From assembly GCF_000026985.1 (NCBI RefSeq), contig NC_017390.1:3684441-3739692 (forward strand): a stretch of 55,252 bases of DNA, given 5' to 3'. Shown piece after piece: positions 30,846 to 39,842 of the stretch (its first letter is position 1; every line of letters starts with the position of its first letter). This DNA comes from Erwinia pyrifoliae DSM 12163 (GTDB lineage Bacteria; Pseudomonadota; Gammaproteobacteria; Enterobacterales; Enterobacteriaceae). The position numbers and the translations under genes are program-made. The notes below the pieces were generated by a model, which saw only the letters and a program-made list of their open reading frames with translations, searched no databases and was not told the origin of the DNA.

Positions 30846-31539
30846 GTTTCCGTCCTGATAATGACAGCCCGAGTGCGGGCAACAAATCGTTAAAATGATC
30901 GAGCGTGAGATCCGGCTGGCTGGTGATGATGGACTCGCCGTAGTTATAGCCGTAGGTCATGCCGATACAGGGACATCCCGCCGCCTGCGCCGCCAGAATA
31001 TCATTACGCGAATCACCGACAAACACTAACTCGCCCGGCAGCAGGCCCAGTTTACCAAGCACCAGAAACAGCGGAGCCGGGTGCGGCTTCTGCGCCACCA
31101 CATCATCACCACCGATAATCAGTGAAAAATAGCCAGCAATACCCAGCGATCGCAGCAGCGGAGCGACAAAAGGTGTGGGTTTGTTGGTGACCAGAGCCAT
31201 AGGCACGGAATGCTCATCCAGCGAGGCAAGCGTCTGTTTCACTTCCGGGTACAGCAGGCTGCCGCCGTCCACGCTGCGCGCGTAATGTTTATCCAGCAGC
31301 AGGCGGCCGTCACGCAGTAAATCGGCCTGCGGAGCATGGCCCAGCGCCCAGCTCAGGGCGCGCTCAATTAGAATATCTGCACCGTTACCAATCCAGGTCG
31401 ACACGCGCGCAACGCCAGCGGCTGGCAGGCTCAATTCCGTTAGCGCCGCGTCGACGGCGCTGGCCAGCCCTGGTGCGCTGTCTGTCAGCGTGCCGTCAAG
31501 ATCAAAAGCCAGCGCACGATAATCAGTGAAATGCCCCAT
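30838..31539 (-). CDS. gph: Phosphoglycolate phosphatase
   Basis: Gph dephosphorylates 2-phosphoglycolate, which arises during repair of DNA 3'-phosphoglycolate ends. The 233-residue HAD hydrolase has the nucleophile motif [14 protein letters not shown], motif II VTNKPT and motif [15 protein letters not shown] 31539 is set by family length and lies inside the 3' end of rpe (17-base overlap), with the downstream end overlapping trpS. Confidence 0.95.
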   Translation of the reverse strand: MGHFTDYRALAFDLDGTLTDSAPGLASAVDAALTELSLPAAGVARVSTWIGNGADILIERALSWALGHAPQADLLRDGRLLLDKHYARSVDGGSLLYPEVKQTLASLDEHSVPMALVTNKPTPFVAPLLRSLGIAGYFSLIIGGDDVVAQKPHPAPLFLVLGKLGLLPGELVFVGDSRNDILAAQAAGCPCIGMTYGYNYGESIITSQPDLTLDHFNDLLPALGLSLSGRKHE

Positions 31540-32209
31540 GCCGGGATTTCTCCAGTTCAGTGCGCATATCATCAATGACTTTCTTGTAGTCCGGATGACC
31601 GAAGATCGCTGAACCGGCAACAAACATATCTGCGCCTGCAGCAGCAATCTCACCAATGTTGTCAACCTTCACGCCGCCATCCACTTCCAGCCGAATGTCA
31701 TAGCCGCTCTGGTCAATCAGCTTACGCACCTGACGCAGCTTGTTCAGCGTGCCGGGGATAAAGGATTGGCCACCAAAGCCTGGGTTGACCGACATAATCA
31801 GAATCACGTCCAGCTTATCCATGACGTAGTCGAGGATGCTGAGCGGCGTTGCCGGGTTCAACACCAGGCCCGCTTTACAGCCGTGCTCCCTGATCAGCTG
31901 CAGCGTGCGGTCAACATGTTCAGAAGCTTCGGGATGAAAAGTGATATAGCTGGCACCGGCTTTGGCAAAATCAGGCACCAGGCGGTCGACCGGCTTCACC
32001 ATCAGATGGACATCGATTGGAGCGGTCACACCGTAATCGCGCAGAGCTTTTAGCACCATCGGGCCCATGGTGAGATTGGGAACGTAATGATTATCCATCA
32101 CATCGAAATGCACCACATCACCGCCTGCAGCCAGTGCTTTGGCGGTATCTTCACCCAGGCGGGCAAAATCTGCGGAAAGAATTGATGGGGCAATTAAAAA
32201 CTGTTTCAT
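31523..32209 (-). CDS. rpe: Ribulose-phosphate 3-epimerase
   Basis: Rpe interconverts ribulose 5-phosphate and xylulose 5-phosphate in the pentose phosphate pathway. The 228-residue TIM-barrel enzyme has [43 protein letters not shown] and [12 protein letters not shown], which carry the metal and catalytic residues. ATG 32209 follows GGGAGAAACGG. It is three residues longer than the E. coli enzyme at the C-terminus. Part of the dam operon. Confidence 0.96.
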   Translation of the reverse strand: MKQFLIAPSILSADFARLGEDTAKALAAGGDVVHFDVMDNHYVPNLTMGPMVLKALRDYGVTAPIDVHLMVKPVDRLVPDFAKAGASYITFHPEASEHVDRTLQLIREHGCKAGLVLNPATPLSILDYVMDKLDVILIMSVNPGFGGQSFIPGTLNKLRQVRKLIDQSGYDIRLEVDGGVKVDNIGEIAAAGADMFVAGSAIFGHPDYKKVIDDMRTELEKSRHGAFH

Positions 32210-32246
32210 CCGTTTCTCCCTGGTTATGCCTGCTTGCAGGCTTTCG

Positions 32247-33068
32247 TCACCGGCCCGTATACAGCGCCAGTAGTTCATTGACCTTACTACGACTATTGCC
32301 ACTTCGGCTGATCGACCGACGTACTTTGATTTCCTGCAGCTTCGTCGCCGCCTGATACCATTGACGGGTCAGCGGCGTGTCGTGGTTTGAGATCAACACG
32401 GTAATGCTGCTTTCCTGTGCCAGCCGGGTAGCCAGTTCAGCAAGGTGCTGCTGCTCGCGCATACTGAAACTGTTGGTATGGTAAGCGGTGAAATTAGCGG
32501 TTGCAGACAGCGGCGCATAAGGGGGATCGCAGTAAACCACTGACCCCTGACGCGCTTTCCCTAACGTAACATCGTACGATTCACAGACAAAGGTCGCATA
32601 TTGCGCGCGTTCCGCAAACCAGTACAACTCATCCTGCGGGAAATAAGGTCTGCGATAGCGGCCAAACGGAACGTTAAACTCACCGCTCAGGTTATAGCGA
32701 CACAAACCGTTGTAGCAGTGGCGATTAAGATATAAAAACAGCAGCGCACGACGATAAGCATCGCTGCACTGGTTAAATTCCTTACGCCGGGCATAGTAGA
32801 CGTCGGCATTGTTACTTTCCGGGGTGAAAAGTAAACTTGCATCAAGGACGAACTCATCGGTACGCTCTTTAACGATATTGTAAAGATTGATCAGGTCGCT
32901 ATTGATGTCAGCCAGAATATAACGTGAATATTGCGTGTTCAGGAATACCGATCCGGCACCCACAAACGGTTCGATCAGACAATCCCCTTCCGGGAGGTGG
33001 CTACGGATGTCGTCAAGTAAAGGGTACTTACCACCAGCCCACTTCAAAAAAGCGCGATTTTTTTTCAT
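32247..33068 (-). CDS. dam: DNA adenine methyltransferase (GATC)
   Basis: Dam methylates adenine in GATC and so controls mismatch-repair strand choice, replication timing and gene expression. The 273-residue protein has the AdoMet motif [11 protein letters not shown] and [10 protein letters not shown], and the catalytic DPPY in [17 protein letters not shown]. It lies downstream of damX in the aroK-trpS operon; the gap before rpe is 37 bases. Confidence 0.97.
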   Translation of the reverse strand: MKKNRAFLKWAGGKYPLLDDIRSHLPEGDCLIEPFVGAGSVFLNTQYSRYILADINSDLINLYNIVKERTDEFVLDASLLFTPESNNADVYYARRKEFNQCSDAYRRALLFLYLNRHCYNGLCRYNLSGEFNVPFGRYRRPYFPQDELYWFAERAQYATFVCESYDVTLGKARQGSVVYCDPPYAPLSATANFTAYHTNSFSMREQQHLAELATRLAQESSITVLISNHDTPLTRQWYQAATKLQEIKVRRSISRSGNSRSKVNELLALYTGR

Positions 33069-33164
33069 GCCGTCGTTAATTACTTACTCTTCAGGCTGTG
33101 GTTAAACCGACAGCATATCTGCGCTTTAAATGCTGCATGCCTGAGGCACACACACTTCAGGAAA

Positions 33165-33182
33165 TGCCGGGTTACCCCGGCA
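33165..33182 (-). terminator. Hairpin after damX
   Basis: TGCCGGG (33165-33171) and CCCGGCA (33176-33182) pair perfectly around a TTAC loop, five bases past the damX stop; TTTCC follows on the minus strand. It may partly attenuate transcription into dam, which has its own promoters in E. coli. Confidence 0.55.
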
Positions 33183-33187
33183 GAATT

Positions 33188-34153
33188 TTACTTACCCGCT
33201 TCATTTTTGACCTGGCTCACCGGTTTTACCCACGGATTCTGGGCGCGTACTTCGGCAGGAAGCGTAGCGACAGCACGTTTCGCCTCTGCAGAGGTAGCAT
33301 AAGAACCGCTCACCAGTACATACCACGGCTGGCCATTACGCGTGGTCTTGTAGACGTGATACCCGGACAGATTTTGCTTTTTGGCCCAGGCATTCAGGGA
33401 ATCAGCGTGTGAAGCACTGCTCAGCTGCAGGGTAAAATTACCGCCCGGTGAACTGCCGCGATGGCTGTCTGAAGGGGTGCTTTTGCGAGCTGGCGCAGCA
33501 GGTTTGCTCTCTTTAACCGCCGGTTTACTCGCTGTGGATTGATGTGCGGCGGCAGTTTTATGCGGCGACGGCGTAATACGCACGGTGGCGTTGCCGGGTA
33601 CCGGACGCGGTTTTTCGGTCACCGCTGCGACCGTCGCCGCAGCCGTTGGCAGTGAAGTGTCGTTGCCCTGCAAGGCCTGTGCCGCAGCATTGACCTGGCC
33701 CTGCCTCTCTTCCAGGGCGCTGTTCAGGTCGCCCTGCAGTTCAACACGCTGTTGGCCAAATGGAGTCTGTGCTGGCTGAGCCTGAGTTGGCGTGGGAGAT
33801 ATGGGGGGAAGCGCCACATTCTGCGTTGCACCCGCCGGGCTGTTTTCAGCCGATGCAGGCTGACCGGACTGCCCGCTCATTGATGAGCTACCAGCAAGAT
33901 CAATACTTTTCTCACCGCTACTGCCAGCAGGCGTTTGCGGCTGTTGCGCCCCCTGGCTGTGGCCATTATTCGGGGATTTCAGCGCCGACCCGATGCCCAG
34001 CACGAGCAGCAGCAGAACCAGAATACCCATACCCATCATCATGTGCTGACGCGAGACCGGCATTTTTGGCGCAGCAGCCGTTTTACGCGACCGCGTGGGG
34101 CGGCGGTCGCTGGTGTCAGGTTTTAACTCGTCTTCCGGTTTAAACTCGTCCAT
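33188..34153 (-). CDS. damX: Cell division protein DamX (SPOR domain), shortened cytoplasmic region
   Basis: DamX is a bitopic inner-membrane protein that binds septal peptidoglycan through a C-terminal SPOR domain. This copy has 321 residues against about 428 in E. coli. The start MDEFKPEDELKPDTSDRRPT is conserved, but the membrane helix (MMMGMGILVLLLLVLGIGSA) already begins near residue 38, so roughly 60 cytoplasmic residues are missing. The Pro/Ala/Ser-rich periplasmic linker and the SPOR domain (FTLQLSSASHADSLNAWAKK to the C-terminus) are intact. The frame is open, so this is an in-frame shortening, not a pseudogene. Confidence 0.93.
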   Translation of the reverse strand: MDEFKPEDELKPDTSDRRPTRSRKTAAAPKMPVSRQHMMMGMGILVLLLLVLGIGSALKSPNNGHSQGAQQPQTPAGSSGEKSIDLAGSSSMSGQSGQPASAENSPAGATQNVALPPISPTPTQAQPAQTPFGQQRVELQGDLNSALEERQGQVNAAAQALQGNDTSLPTAAATVAAVTEKPRPVPGNATVRITPSPHKTAAAHQSTASKPAVKESKPAAPARKSTPSDSHRGSSPGGNFTLQLSSASHADSLNAWAKKQNLSGYHVYKTTRNGQPWYVLVSGSYATSAEAKRAVATLPAEVRAQNPWVKPVSQVKNEAGK

Positions 34154-34244
34154 TTAACCTCCTCCCATAGAGCGGCAATGCCGTCTCAACACTGTGAACG
34201 GCGCATATATCAGTCTCAGCCGGGATACCGGGCTAAGAAAAGTT

Positions 34245-35333
34245 TTACGGCTTTTGGCAATCCCGAATCGATGCCAGAACCATATCATGCGCGACACCTT
34301 TGCGCACTTCGGCTCTGCCGATTGCCAGCGGAAGCACCAGCCGCAGTTCGCCAGCCAGCACTTTTTTATCGCGCATCATATGTGGCAGGTAATCTTCCGC
34401 TGCCATACTTTCCGGCCCCTCTACCGGTAAACCGGCACGCCGCAACAGCGCGATAATACGATCGGTATCTTGTTGGCTGAACTGTCCAAGGCGCTCGGCG
34501 GTACGGGCTGCCATCACCATACCCACGGCAACCGCTTCACCGTGTAACCAGTTACCGTAGCCCATATGCGCTTCGATAGCATGGCCGTAGGTATGACCAA
34601 GGTTCAGCAAGGCGCGCATGCCATGTTCGTGCTCGTCGGCCGCGACCACTTCGGCTTTTAATTCACAGCAACGGCGAATGCACCAGGCCAGCGCCGCGCC
34701 ATCCAGCGCCAGTAATGCATCGAGGTTCTGTTCCAGCCAGTTGAAAAACTCGCCGTCGAGAATAATGCCGTACTTAATCACTTCAGCCAGCCCGGATGAA
34801 AGCTCGCGCCCGGACAGGGTATTGAGGCAATTGAGATCGACGACCACCGCAGCAGGCTGATAAAACGCCCCAATCATATTCTTGCCCAGCGGATGATTCA
34901 CCGCCGTTTTACCGCCAACGGACGAGTCCACCTGCGACAACAGCGTAGTCGGCACCTGAATAAACCGTACGCCGCGCTGATAGCTGGCGGCGGCAAAACC
35001 GGTTAAATCACCAATAACACCCCCCCCCAATGCCACAAGCGTGGTATCACGACCGTGAGGCTTCGCCAGCAGGGCGCTAAATACCTGGTCCATGACCGAC
35101 AGAGTCTTGTACTGCTCACCGTCCGGCAGGATCACCTGGTCGACGACCACGCCCGCGTCTTCCAGGCGGGTACGCAGCGTTTCGAGATAGAGGGGAGCCA
35201 GCGTCTGGTTGGTTACCAGCATGACCTGTTCGCCCGCTTTAAGCGGCCAAAAAGAAGCCGGATCTGAGAACAACCCGGCGGCGATGGTAATAGGGTAACT
35301 GCGTTCCCCAAGAGTTACGGTAATCCTCTCCAT
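34245..35333 (-). CDS. aroB: 3-Dehydroquinate synthase
   Basis: AroB forms 3-dehydroquinate from DAHP, the second shikimate-pathway step, using NAD+ and a divalent metal. The 362-residue protein has the NAD motif [40 protein letters not shown] and the metal histidines in [20 protein letters not shown] and [10 protein letters not shown]. The codons for ALGGG contain a run of nine G residues on the coding strand (35020-35028), a slippage-prone tract. It lies 53 bases after aroK. Confidence 0.97.
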   Translation of the reverse strand: MERITVTLGERSYPITIAAGLFSDPASFWPLKAGEQVMLVTNQTLAPLYLETLRTRLEDAGVVVDQVILPDGEQYKTLSVMDQVFSALLAKPHGRDTTLVALGGGVIGDLTGFAAASYQRGVRFIQVPTTLLSQVDSSVGGKTAVNHPLGKNMIGAFYQPAAVVVDLNCLNTLSGRELSSGLAEVIKYGIILDGEFFNWLEQNLDALLALDGAALAWCIRRCCELKAEVVAADEHEHGMRALLNLGHTYGHAIEAHMGYGNWLHGEAVAVGMVMAARTAERLGQFSQQDTDRIIALLRRAGLPVEGPESMAAEDYLPHMMRDKKVLAGELRLVLPLAIGRAEVRKGVAHDMVLASIRDCQKP

Positions 35334-35386
35334 GACGCTGTATCACCTTTTCTGCTGCACCCACGGGTGGGCGATCGGAGCTTTAC

Positions 35387-35908
35387 TCAGCTCTTTTCCA
35401 ACATATTGATAATCTGATTAGCCACGACCTTCGCACTTTGATCGTCCGTGCGGATAGTCACATCAGCAATCTCTTCATAGAAAGGATTGCGTTCATCGGC
35501 TAATGCTTCCAACACTTCTCGCGGTGGGGATTCCACCTGCAATAGTGGACGTTTTTTGTCGCGCTGCGTACGCGCCAGTTGCTTTTCGATAGTCGTTTCA
35601 AGATAGACAACTACGCCACGGGCGGAGAGACGATTGCGCGTTTCACGCGACTTGACGGAACCACCACCTGTCGCCAACACAATGCCCTGTTTTTCAGTCA
35701 GTTCATTGATGATTTTTTCTTCGCGATCGCGGAAGCCTTCTTCGCCTTCGACGTCAAAAACCCAGCCCACATCCGCCCCGGTACGTCGCTCGATTTCTTG
35801 ATCGGAATCGAAAAATTCCATATTGAGTTGTTGAGCTAACTGACGCCCAATAGTGCTTTTGCCGGCACCCATAGGCCCAACCAGAAAGATATTGCGTTTC
35901 TCTGCCAT
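35387..35908 (-). CDS. aroK: Shikimate kinase I
   Basis: AroK phosphorylates shikimate. The 173-residue P-loop kinase has GPMGAGKST (residues 11-19), the shikimate-binding [13 protein letters not shown] with DxD, RDREEKI and the GGG motif [14 protein letters not shown]. It is first in the aroK-aroB-damX-dam-rpe-gph-trpS operon. The Shine-Dalgarno is weak, as in E. coli. Confidence 0.97.
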   Translation of the reverse strand: MAEKRNIFLVGPMGAGKSTIGRQLAQQLNMEFFDSDQEIERRTGADVGWVFDVEGEEGFRDREEKIINELTEKQGIVLATGGGSVKSRETRNRLSARGVVVYLETTIEKQLARTQRDKKRPLLQVESPPREVLEALADERNPFYEEIADVTIRTDDQSAKVVANQIINMLEKS

Positions 35909-36299
35909 TTTTTCGGTATTACTAAGACAATTCGTTAATGATACCCCGCCTCAAAACAGACAGGACATGAACTGAAACCTCATGAGCGATAGCGCGAGAA
36001 TCAGACGGAAAATTATCTCAACACTGAAGGTGTTTTGGCAACCGATTAAATTACCTTGCCCATTGCGCACAATAATTTGGCGCGTTTCAGTCCGCTTCAT
36101 TTATCAGCCGGATGAGGTTGCATCGGCTACGCCGGTTGCGCACGATAAAAAACGGTTAGATAGCATTCGCTGCCGTGGGCACCTGGCCCGTTATTCAAAA
36201 TCGCTAAACCTTGTAAGCTAATTCCGTCCTTGCGTCAAACCCAACCGTGACCAATTTAGGAAAAAACATGCGTGATCTATCATTTGCCACAAAAAAGTA
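35909..36299 (-). other. aroK upstream region
   Basis: This 391-base gap between aroK and the end of hofQ has no accepted gene. It contains a likely aroK promoter (36012-36041) and, farther up, a REP-like partly palindromic stretch, GCCGGATG (36114-36121) with GCATCGGC (near 36127). A gap of similar size is present in E. coli, where several promoters drive the operon. Confidence 0.5.
36012..36041 (-). promoter_or_regulatory. Possible aroK promoter
   Basis: On the minus strand TTGCCA (36041-36036) and GATAAT (36017-36012) are spaced 18 bases apart, about 104 bases before the aroK start: a fair sigma-70 match. Confidence 0.4.
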
Positions 36300-37544
36300 T
36301 CAATCACCACGAATCAGTCGGGGGGTGATGAAGATCACCAGTTCACGTCTTTTTTGCTGGCGAACGTCGTGGCGAAACAGCGTACCCAGCAGCGGGATAT
36401 CCCCCAGCCAGGGAACCTTGCGACTTCCTGTTGCGCTCTGCTGTTGAAATATCCCCCCCAGCGCCAGCGTCTGACCGTCCTTCAGCATCACCTGTGTATC
36501 AATTTCCTGCTTATCAATAGTCAGTACCTCATTTTCTCCACTACGCATATTACGTCCCGGTACATTTTGAGAAATATGCAGCTTCAGTAAAATCCGTCCG
36601 TTAGCCTGCACGACCGGAGTCACTTCCATTGCCAGCATTGCCTCTTTAAACTCCATGGTGGTGGAACCGCTGTTACCGGTTGATACTTCGTAAGGAATTT
36701 CAGTACCCTGCTTAATACTGGCCGTCTGCTGATGTGAGGTAAAAAGACGCGGGCTGGCGATAATATCGGCCTGATGTTCACTTTCGAGAGCGCTCAGTTC
36801 AAGATCCAGCAGGCGGCCGTCCAGTTTTGCCAGGGTAAATCCGACCACGCCCGCCGGGCGCCCGGTAGCGAGATCCACGCGCAGCTGACTGGTACGCAGC
36901 GCATCGGCCACCTGCGCTTCGCCACTCATACCCCAGGTCACTCCAAGCTCCCGCAGGCTTTCTTCACTGATGGTGACAATCTGTGCCGCCAGCTCAATCT
37001 GCTCCAGCGGCACGTCCAGCTGGTGCACCCAGTGCTCGGTCTGCGCCAGGGCTTTCTCGGTATCGCGCAGCAAAAGGCTGTTGGTACGGCTGTCGAGGGT
37101 AATACTGCCACGCGCCGACATTAATCTTGCTCGCTCGCGCTGCAAGCTGGTATTGACCGAAGCCGCGTCCGCATGGACCAGGGTCAGTATTCGGTCGAAG
37201 AGCGGCAACATTTGCTCCTGTTCTTCACGCCGAATCGCTGCTTTCCGCTGCTGCTCCTGCTGCCAGCCTTCCGGAAATACCATCAGCACATTACCCTGCT
37301 GCTCCATAGTTAGCTTGCCGGTCTTAATCACCAGCTGCAGAGCCTGCCGCCAGGGAACATCTTTTAGCCGCAGCGAGAGATGACCTTCTACACCGGGTGC
37401 CACCATCAAATTAAGCTGCTGATAGTCTGCCAGCGCCTGCAACACCTGGGCCACTGGCGCGTCGTCAAAAGCAAGGGTTAGCGGCGGCTGCACGGCGGCC
37501 AATGGGCTAATTAATGCCATCCACAGACCAAGAATTCTGAGCAT
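36300..37544 (-). CDS. hofQ: DNA uptake porin HofQ (secretin family)
   Basis: HofQ is the outer-membrane secretin thought to pass double-stranded DNA for use as nutrient. The 414-residue protein has a signal peptide (MLRILGLWMALISPLAAVQP), an N-terminal STN/N0-like domain (LTLAFDDAPVAQVLQALADY) and a C-terminal secretin core (QTASIKQGTEIPYEV and MLKDGQTLALGGIFQQQ, ending ELVIFITPRLIRGD). The gene is intact and overlaps hofP by 38 bases. Confidence 0.94.
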   Translation of the reverse strand: MLRILGLWMALISPLAAVQPPLTLAFDDAPVAQVLQALADYQQLNLMVAPGVEGHLSLRLKDVPWRQALQLVIKTGKLTMEQQGNVLMVFPEGWQQEQQRKAAIRREEQEQMLPLFDRILTLVHADAASVNTSLQRERARLMSARGSITLDSRTNSLLLRDTEKALAQTEHWVHQLDVPLEQIELAAQIVTISEESLRELGVTWGMSGEAQVADALRTSQLRVDLATGRPAGVVGFTLAKLDGRLLDLELSALESEHQADIIASPRLFTSHQQTASIKQGTEIPYEVSTGNSGSTTMEFKEAMLAMEVTPVVQANGRILLKLHISQNVPGRNMRSGENEVLTIDKQEIDTQVMLKDGQTLALGGIFQQQSATGSRKVPWLGDIPLLGTLFRHDVRQQKRRELVIFITPRLIRGD

Positions 37545-37869
37545 TATGTCGTCCTTTTAACACCAACCTTTGCGCTGGCTGGCAATCCTGAATAGGGGTG
37601 AGGGTGGTGCCATGTGCATCAATGCGGGTTACCCGCCACGGCGTACCGGGCAGCAGATCGCCGGTTTTACGCCGCAGCGTTTTTCCCCCGGAGGCGGCGA
37701 GCCAGGCGTGATAATAGTCCGATCGTCCAATCACGCCCAGCAGGCGCCAGCCGCTATCAGCGGGGGTTAAGGGCTGGCAAAGGTGGCTCTGCGGTGGGAA
37801 AAACGGGTCACGCGCTCGACTGTTGAACATCAGCAGCAACAATAATGCGCAGGCAAGTTTAGCGTTCAT
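37507..37869 (-). CDS. hofP: DNA utilization protein HofP
   Basis: HofP is a small PilP-like protein that in type IV pilus systems links the inner-membrane PilNO complex to the secretin. The 120-residue protein starts with a signal-like segment MNAKLACALLLLLMFNSRAR and then DPFFPPQSHLCQPL, the PilP-type DPF motif, with a later cysteine (IQDCQPAQR) that could pair with the first. It overlaps hofO and hofQ. Confidence 0.88.
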   Translation of the reverse strand: MNAKLACALLLLLMFNSRARDPFFPPQSHLCQPLTPADSGWRLLGVIGRSDYYHAWLAASGGKTLRRKTGDLLPGTPWRVTRIDAHGTTLTPIQDCQPAQRLVLKGRHNAQNSWSVDGIN

Positions 37870-38371
37870 CCGTCAGCTCCATCACCAGACGCAGCTTTGC
37901 CTGCTCACGCGTCAGGCTGAAAGCAGGCAAAGCCGGTGCTGGCTCAAGCGCAGAGAGATAGTTCAGCAGCCCGGCAAACTGAGCCCATTGCAGGGTGGCA
38001 GCCAGTTCCCCGCCTTCAGTGGCCGGGTGCCAGTGTTCCAGTTCTGCACCACTGGTATTGAGCAAAACGGGCAGAGAAAAGCGCATACCGGCGACAGGCA
38101 ACAACTGTTGTTGTAAGCAGTCCAGCCGCCGTTGAGAAACGGCCAGCGCCGGTAACGCCGCCAGCAATCGCAGCTGATGTTGATGGTCAAGGATGTGCTG
38201 GCGCAGCTGCTGTTCCAACTGCTGCTGATCGCGCTGTGCCGGGCGCAGCCAGCTGTACCACAAAAGCAGCAGCAGCAGCAGGGTCACCGCACTGACGCTG
38301 GCCAGACGTAACCAACCCGGCTCCAGCTGTAGCCACGCCGTCAGCCAACGATTATTCATCGGTTGTGACAC
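37859..38371 (-). CDS. hofO: DNA utilization protein HofO
   Basis: HofO is the PilO-like inner-membrane member of the Hof complex. The 170-residue protein has one membrane helix at about residues 23-45 (SVSAVTLLLLLLLWYSWLRP) followed by a coiled-coil stretch rich in Gln and Leu. The Leu run is encoded by a CTG repeat (38266-38281 on the plus strand as AGC). It overlaps hofN by 20 bases and hofP by 11. Confidence 0.88.
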   Translation of the reverse strand: MSQPMNNRWLTAWLQLEPGWLRLASVSAVTLLLLLLLWYSWLRPAQRDQQQLEQQLRQHILDHQHQLRLLAALPALAVSQRRLDCLQQQLLPVAGMRFSLPVLLNTSGAELEHWHPATEGGELAATLQWAQFAGLLNYLSALEPAPALPAFSLTREQAKLRLVMELTDER

Positions 38372-38900
38372 CTGGCACTGCCAGCCGGGCCTGCATAATG
38401 AATTTCATTTCGCCCAGTTTGACGCGCTCAATCTGCCCCAGCGTGACATCGCTGAACAGCGGGCTGGCGCTTAGCCCCTCACGCAGCTGGTGTAGCGCAC
38501 TGATACTGCGACCTGCCCCCCGCAACTCCAGATTCAGGCGGGATTTTCGCAATGTGTCCAGCCAGGCATCTTTAGGGAAATATTGCCCCAGCGTACGGGC
38601 AAAATTAAGCCACATGACCATCTGTTGTTGATGAGACCGCCGTTTTTCCAGCTGGCGCTGCAAGCGGGTGGTGTGCTGCCGGGCGTCCTGCATCTGAGCG
38701 CCCAGGTCAACAGCGCCCTTCAGCGCCACGCTCCACAGCGTCAACGTTATGGCGCACCGCTGGTTAAGCGCGCGCTGCCACTGCCCGTGGCAAAAACCGG
38801 CAGTCAGCACTAGCAGCATGCCCACCACCACCAGCCGCCAGACGCGCCAGCGTTTTTGCAGCTGTGCCCGCCGCCAGGGCAACAAATTTACCCACACCAT
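38352..38900 (-). CDS. hofN: DNA utilization protein HofN
   Basis: HofN is the PilN-like inner-membrane partner of HofM and HofO. The 182-residue protein starts MVWVNLLPWRRAQLQKRWRV, with the PilN-type N(L/F)LPWR motif that binds the PilM-like ATPase, then one membrane helix (residues about 22-42) and a periplasmic coiled coil. ATG 38900 follows GGAGGACTGCTG and shares its first base with the hofM stop (TGATG); a longer frame reaching back into hofM is a shadow. Confidence 0.9.
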   Translation of the reverse strand: MVWVNLLPWRRAQLQKRWRVWRLVVVGMLLVLTAGFCHGQWQRALNQRCAITLTLWSVALKGAVDLGAQMQDARQHTTRLQRQLEKRRSHQQQMVMWLNFARTLGQYFPKDAWLDTLRKSRLNLELRGAGRSISALHQLREGLSASPLFSDVTLGQIERVKLGEMKFIMQARLAVPGVTTDE

Positions 38901-39727
38901 CAGCAGTCCTCCGGACGCAGCGCCAGGCCGGTGGCGAGGGCAAAAGCCCCATCGTAGGCGGGCAACGGCGGCTGATAGCAGCGCAGAGCGGCCAGCGGGG
39001 ACAGCGCACTGGCCCCCGCTGGCAGAGCTTCCGTCAGTGCGGAGCTGTACCAGATGGTGCTGCTGTTGCCCAGAAAGCGCTGCCGCAGCTGGTGGAAATC
39101 CTCTGCTTCGGCATACGGGCACCAACCCCATGGCCGATCGTGTTGCTGCGGGGCATACCATAACCAGTGATCGCTCAACCGATGTACCAGCGCCGCTGAC
39201 GCATCCACGCCAAGTGAACGGGCCAGTGCAAACAAGGCTGCCGGGGTTAACTCCAGCACATCTGGCGTTAACGAAACCTGCTGCAGGCAGCCCAGCCAGC
39301 TTTGTAGCGCTTCCTGACGAGCCGCCGTCAGGTACAGTGAACCGTTTGCATCACCTCCTGTGCGGTAGTCTAAGGCCAGCTCCTCGGGAGCCATGGGAAA
39401 AAATCGCCGGGCGGCAGCGATAATGTAATGGCTGCGGTCCGGTTCACGCAGCGCTGCCGTCGGCCTGGCCAGCTGGCGCTGCATCACCAGCTGTGGCGGG
39501 AAGCCCACCCGTAATGAGATCCGGGAGGGCAGCTGCTTACGCCAGAGTTTTAATAATGGGACTAAGGCGTCCGGACGTTGCACCAGACCATTTCTTAACG
39601 TATCTTGCGGCAACGCATGTTGCCACCAGTGACGCAGCTGCCAGCCGTTTCGACGGCGCTGGATGCCAAGGGCGCAGAGTTGCCCGTTTTGGATATCCAG
39701 CCCGACTTGCCATGTCTCAAAAGCCAT
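38900..39727 (-). CDS. hofM: DNA utilization protein HofM (PilM-like)
   Basis: HofM is the cytoplasmic PilM-like, actin-fold protein that starts the hofMNOPQ operon. The 275-residue protein begins MAFETWQVGLDIQNGQLCAL, with the VGLDI nucleotide-fold strand, and contains PRTAALREPDRSHYI-like and DVLELTPAALFALARSLGV segments of the family. It is divergent from mrcA, with a 115-base shared promoter region. Confidence 0.88.
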   Translation of the reverse strand: MAFETWQVGLDIQNGQLCALGIQRRRNGWQLRHWWQHALPQDTLRNGLVQRPDALVPLLKLWRKQLPSRISLRVGFPPQLVMQRQLARPTAALREPDRSHYIIAAARRFFPMAPEELALDYRTGGDANGSLYLTAARQEALQSWLGCLQQVSLTPDVLELTPAALFALARSLGVDASAALVHRLSDHWLWYAPQQHDRPWGWCPYAEAEDFHQLRQRFLGNSSTIWYSSALTEALPAGASALSPLAALRCYQPPLPAYDGAFALATGLALRPEDC

Positions 39728-39842
39728 TGACGCGATCTCCTTATCGTCAGTTAAAAGGACGTATTCAAGGTAGTGGCTTGCCTTTATACTACCGCCCGAT
39801 TGTTTATAAACTGCTCAATCGACTTTATATGGGAAATTTCAG

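Noticed and set aside
36114..36135. REP-like palindrome upstream of aroK
   Set aside because: Only a partial match to REP consensus, single copy in the window; mentioned in the region note only.
38749..39423. Plus-strand frame opposite hofN/hofM
   Set aside because: Arg/Pro/Ala-rich shadow sequence; the hof genes on the other strand have family motifs.
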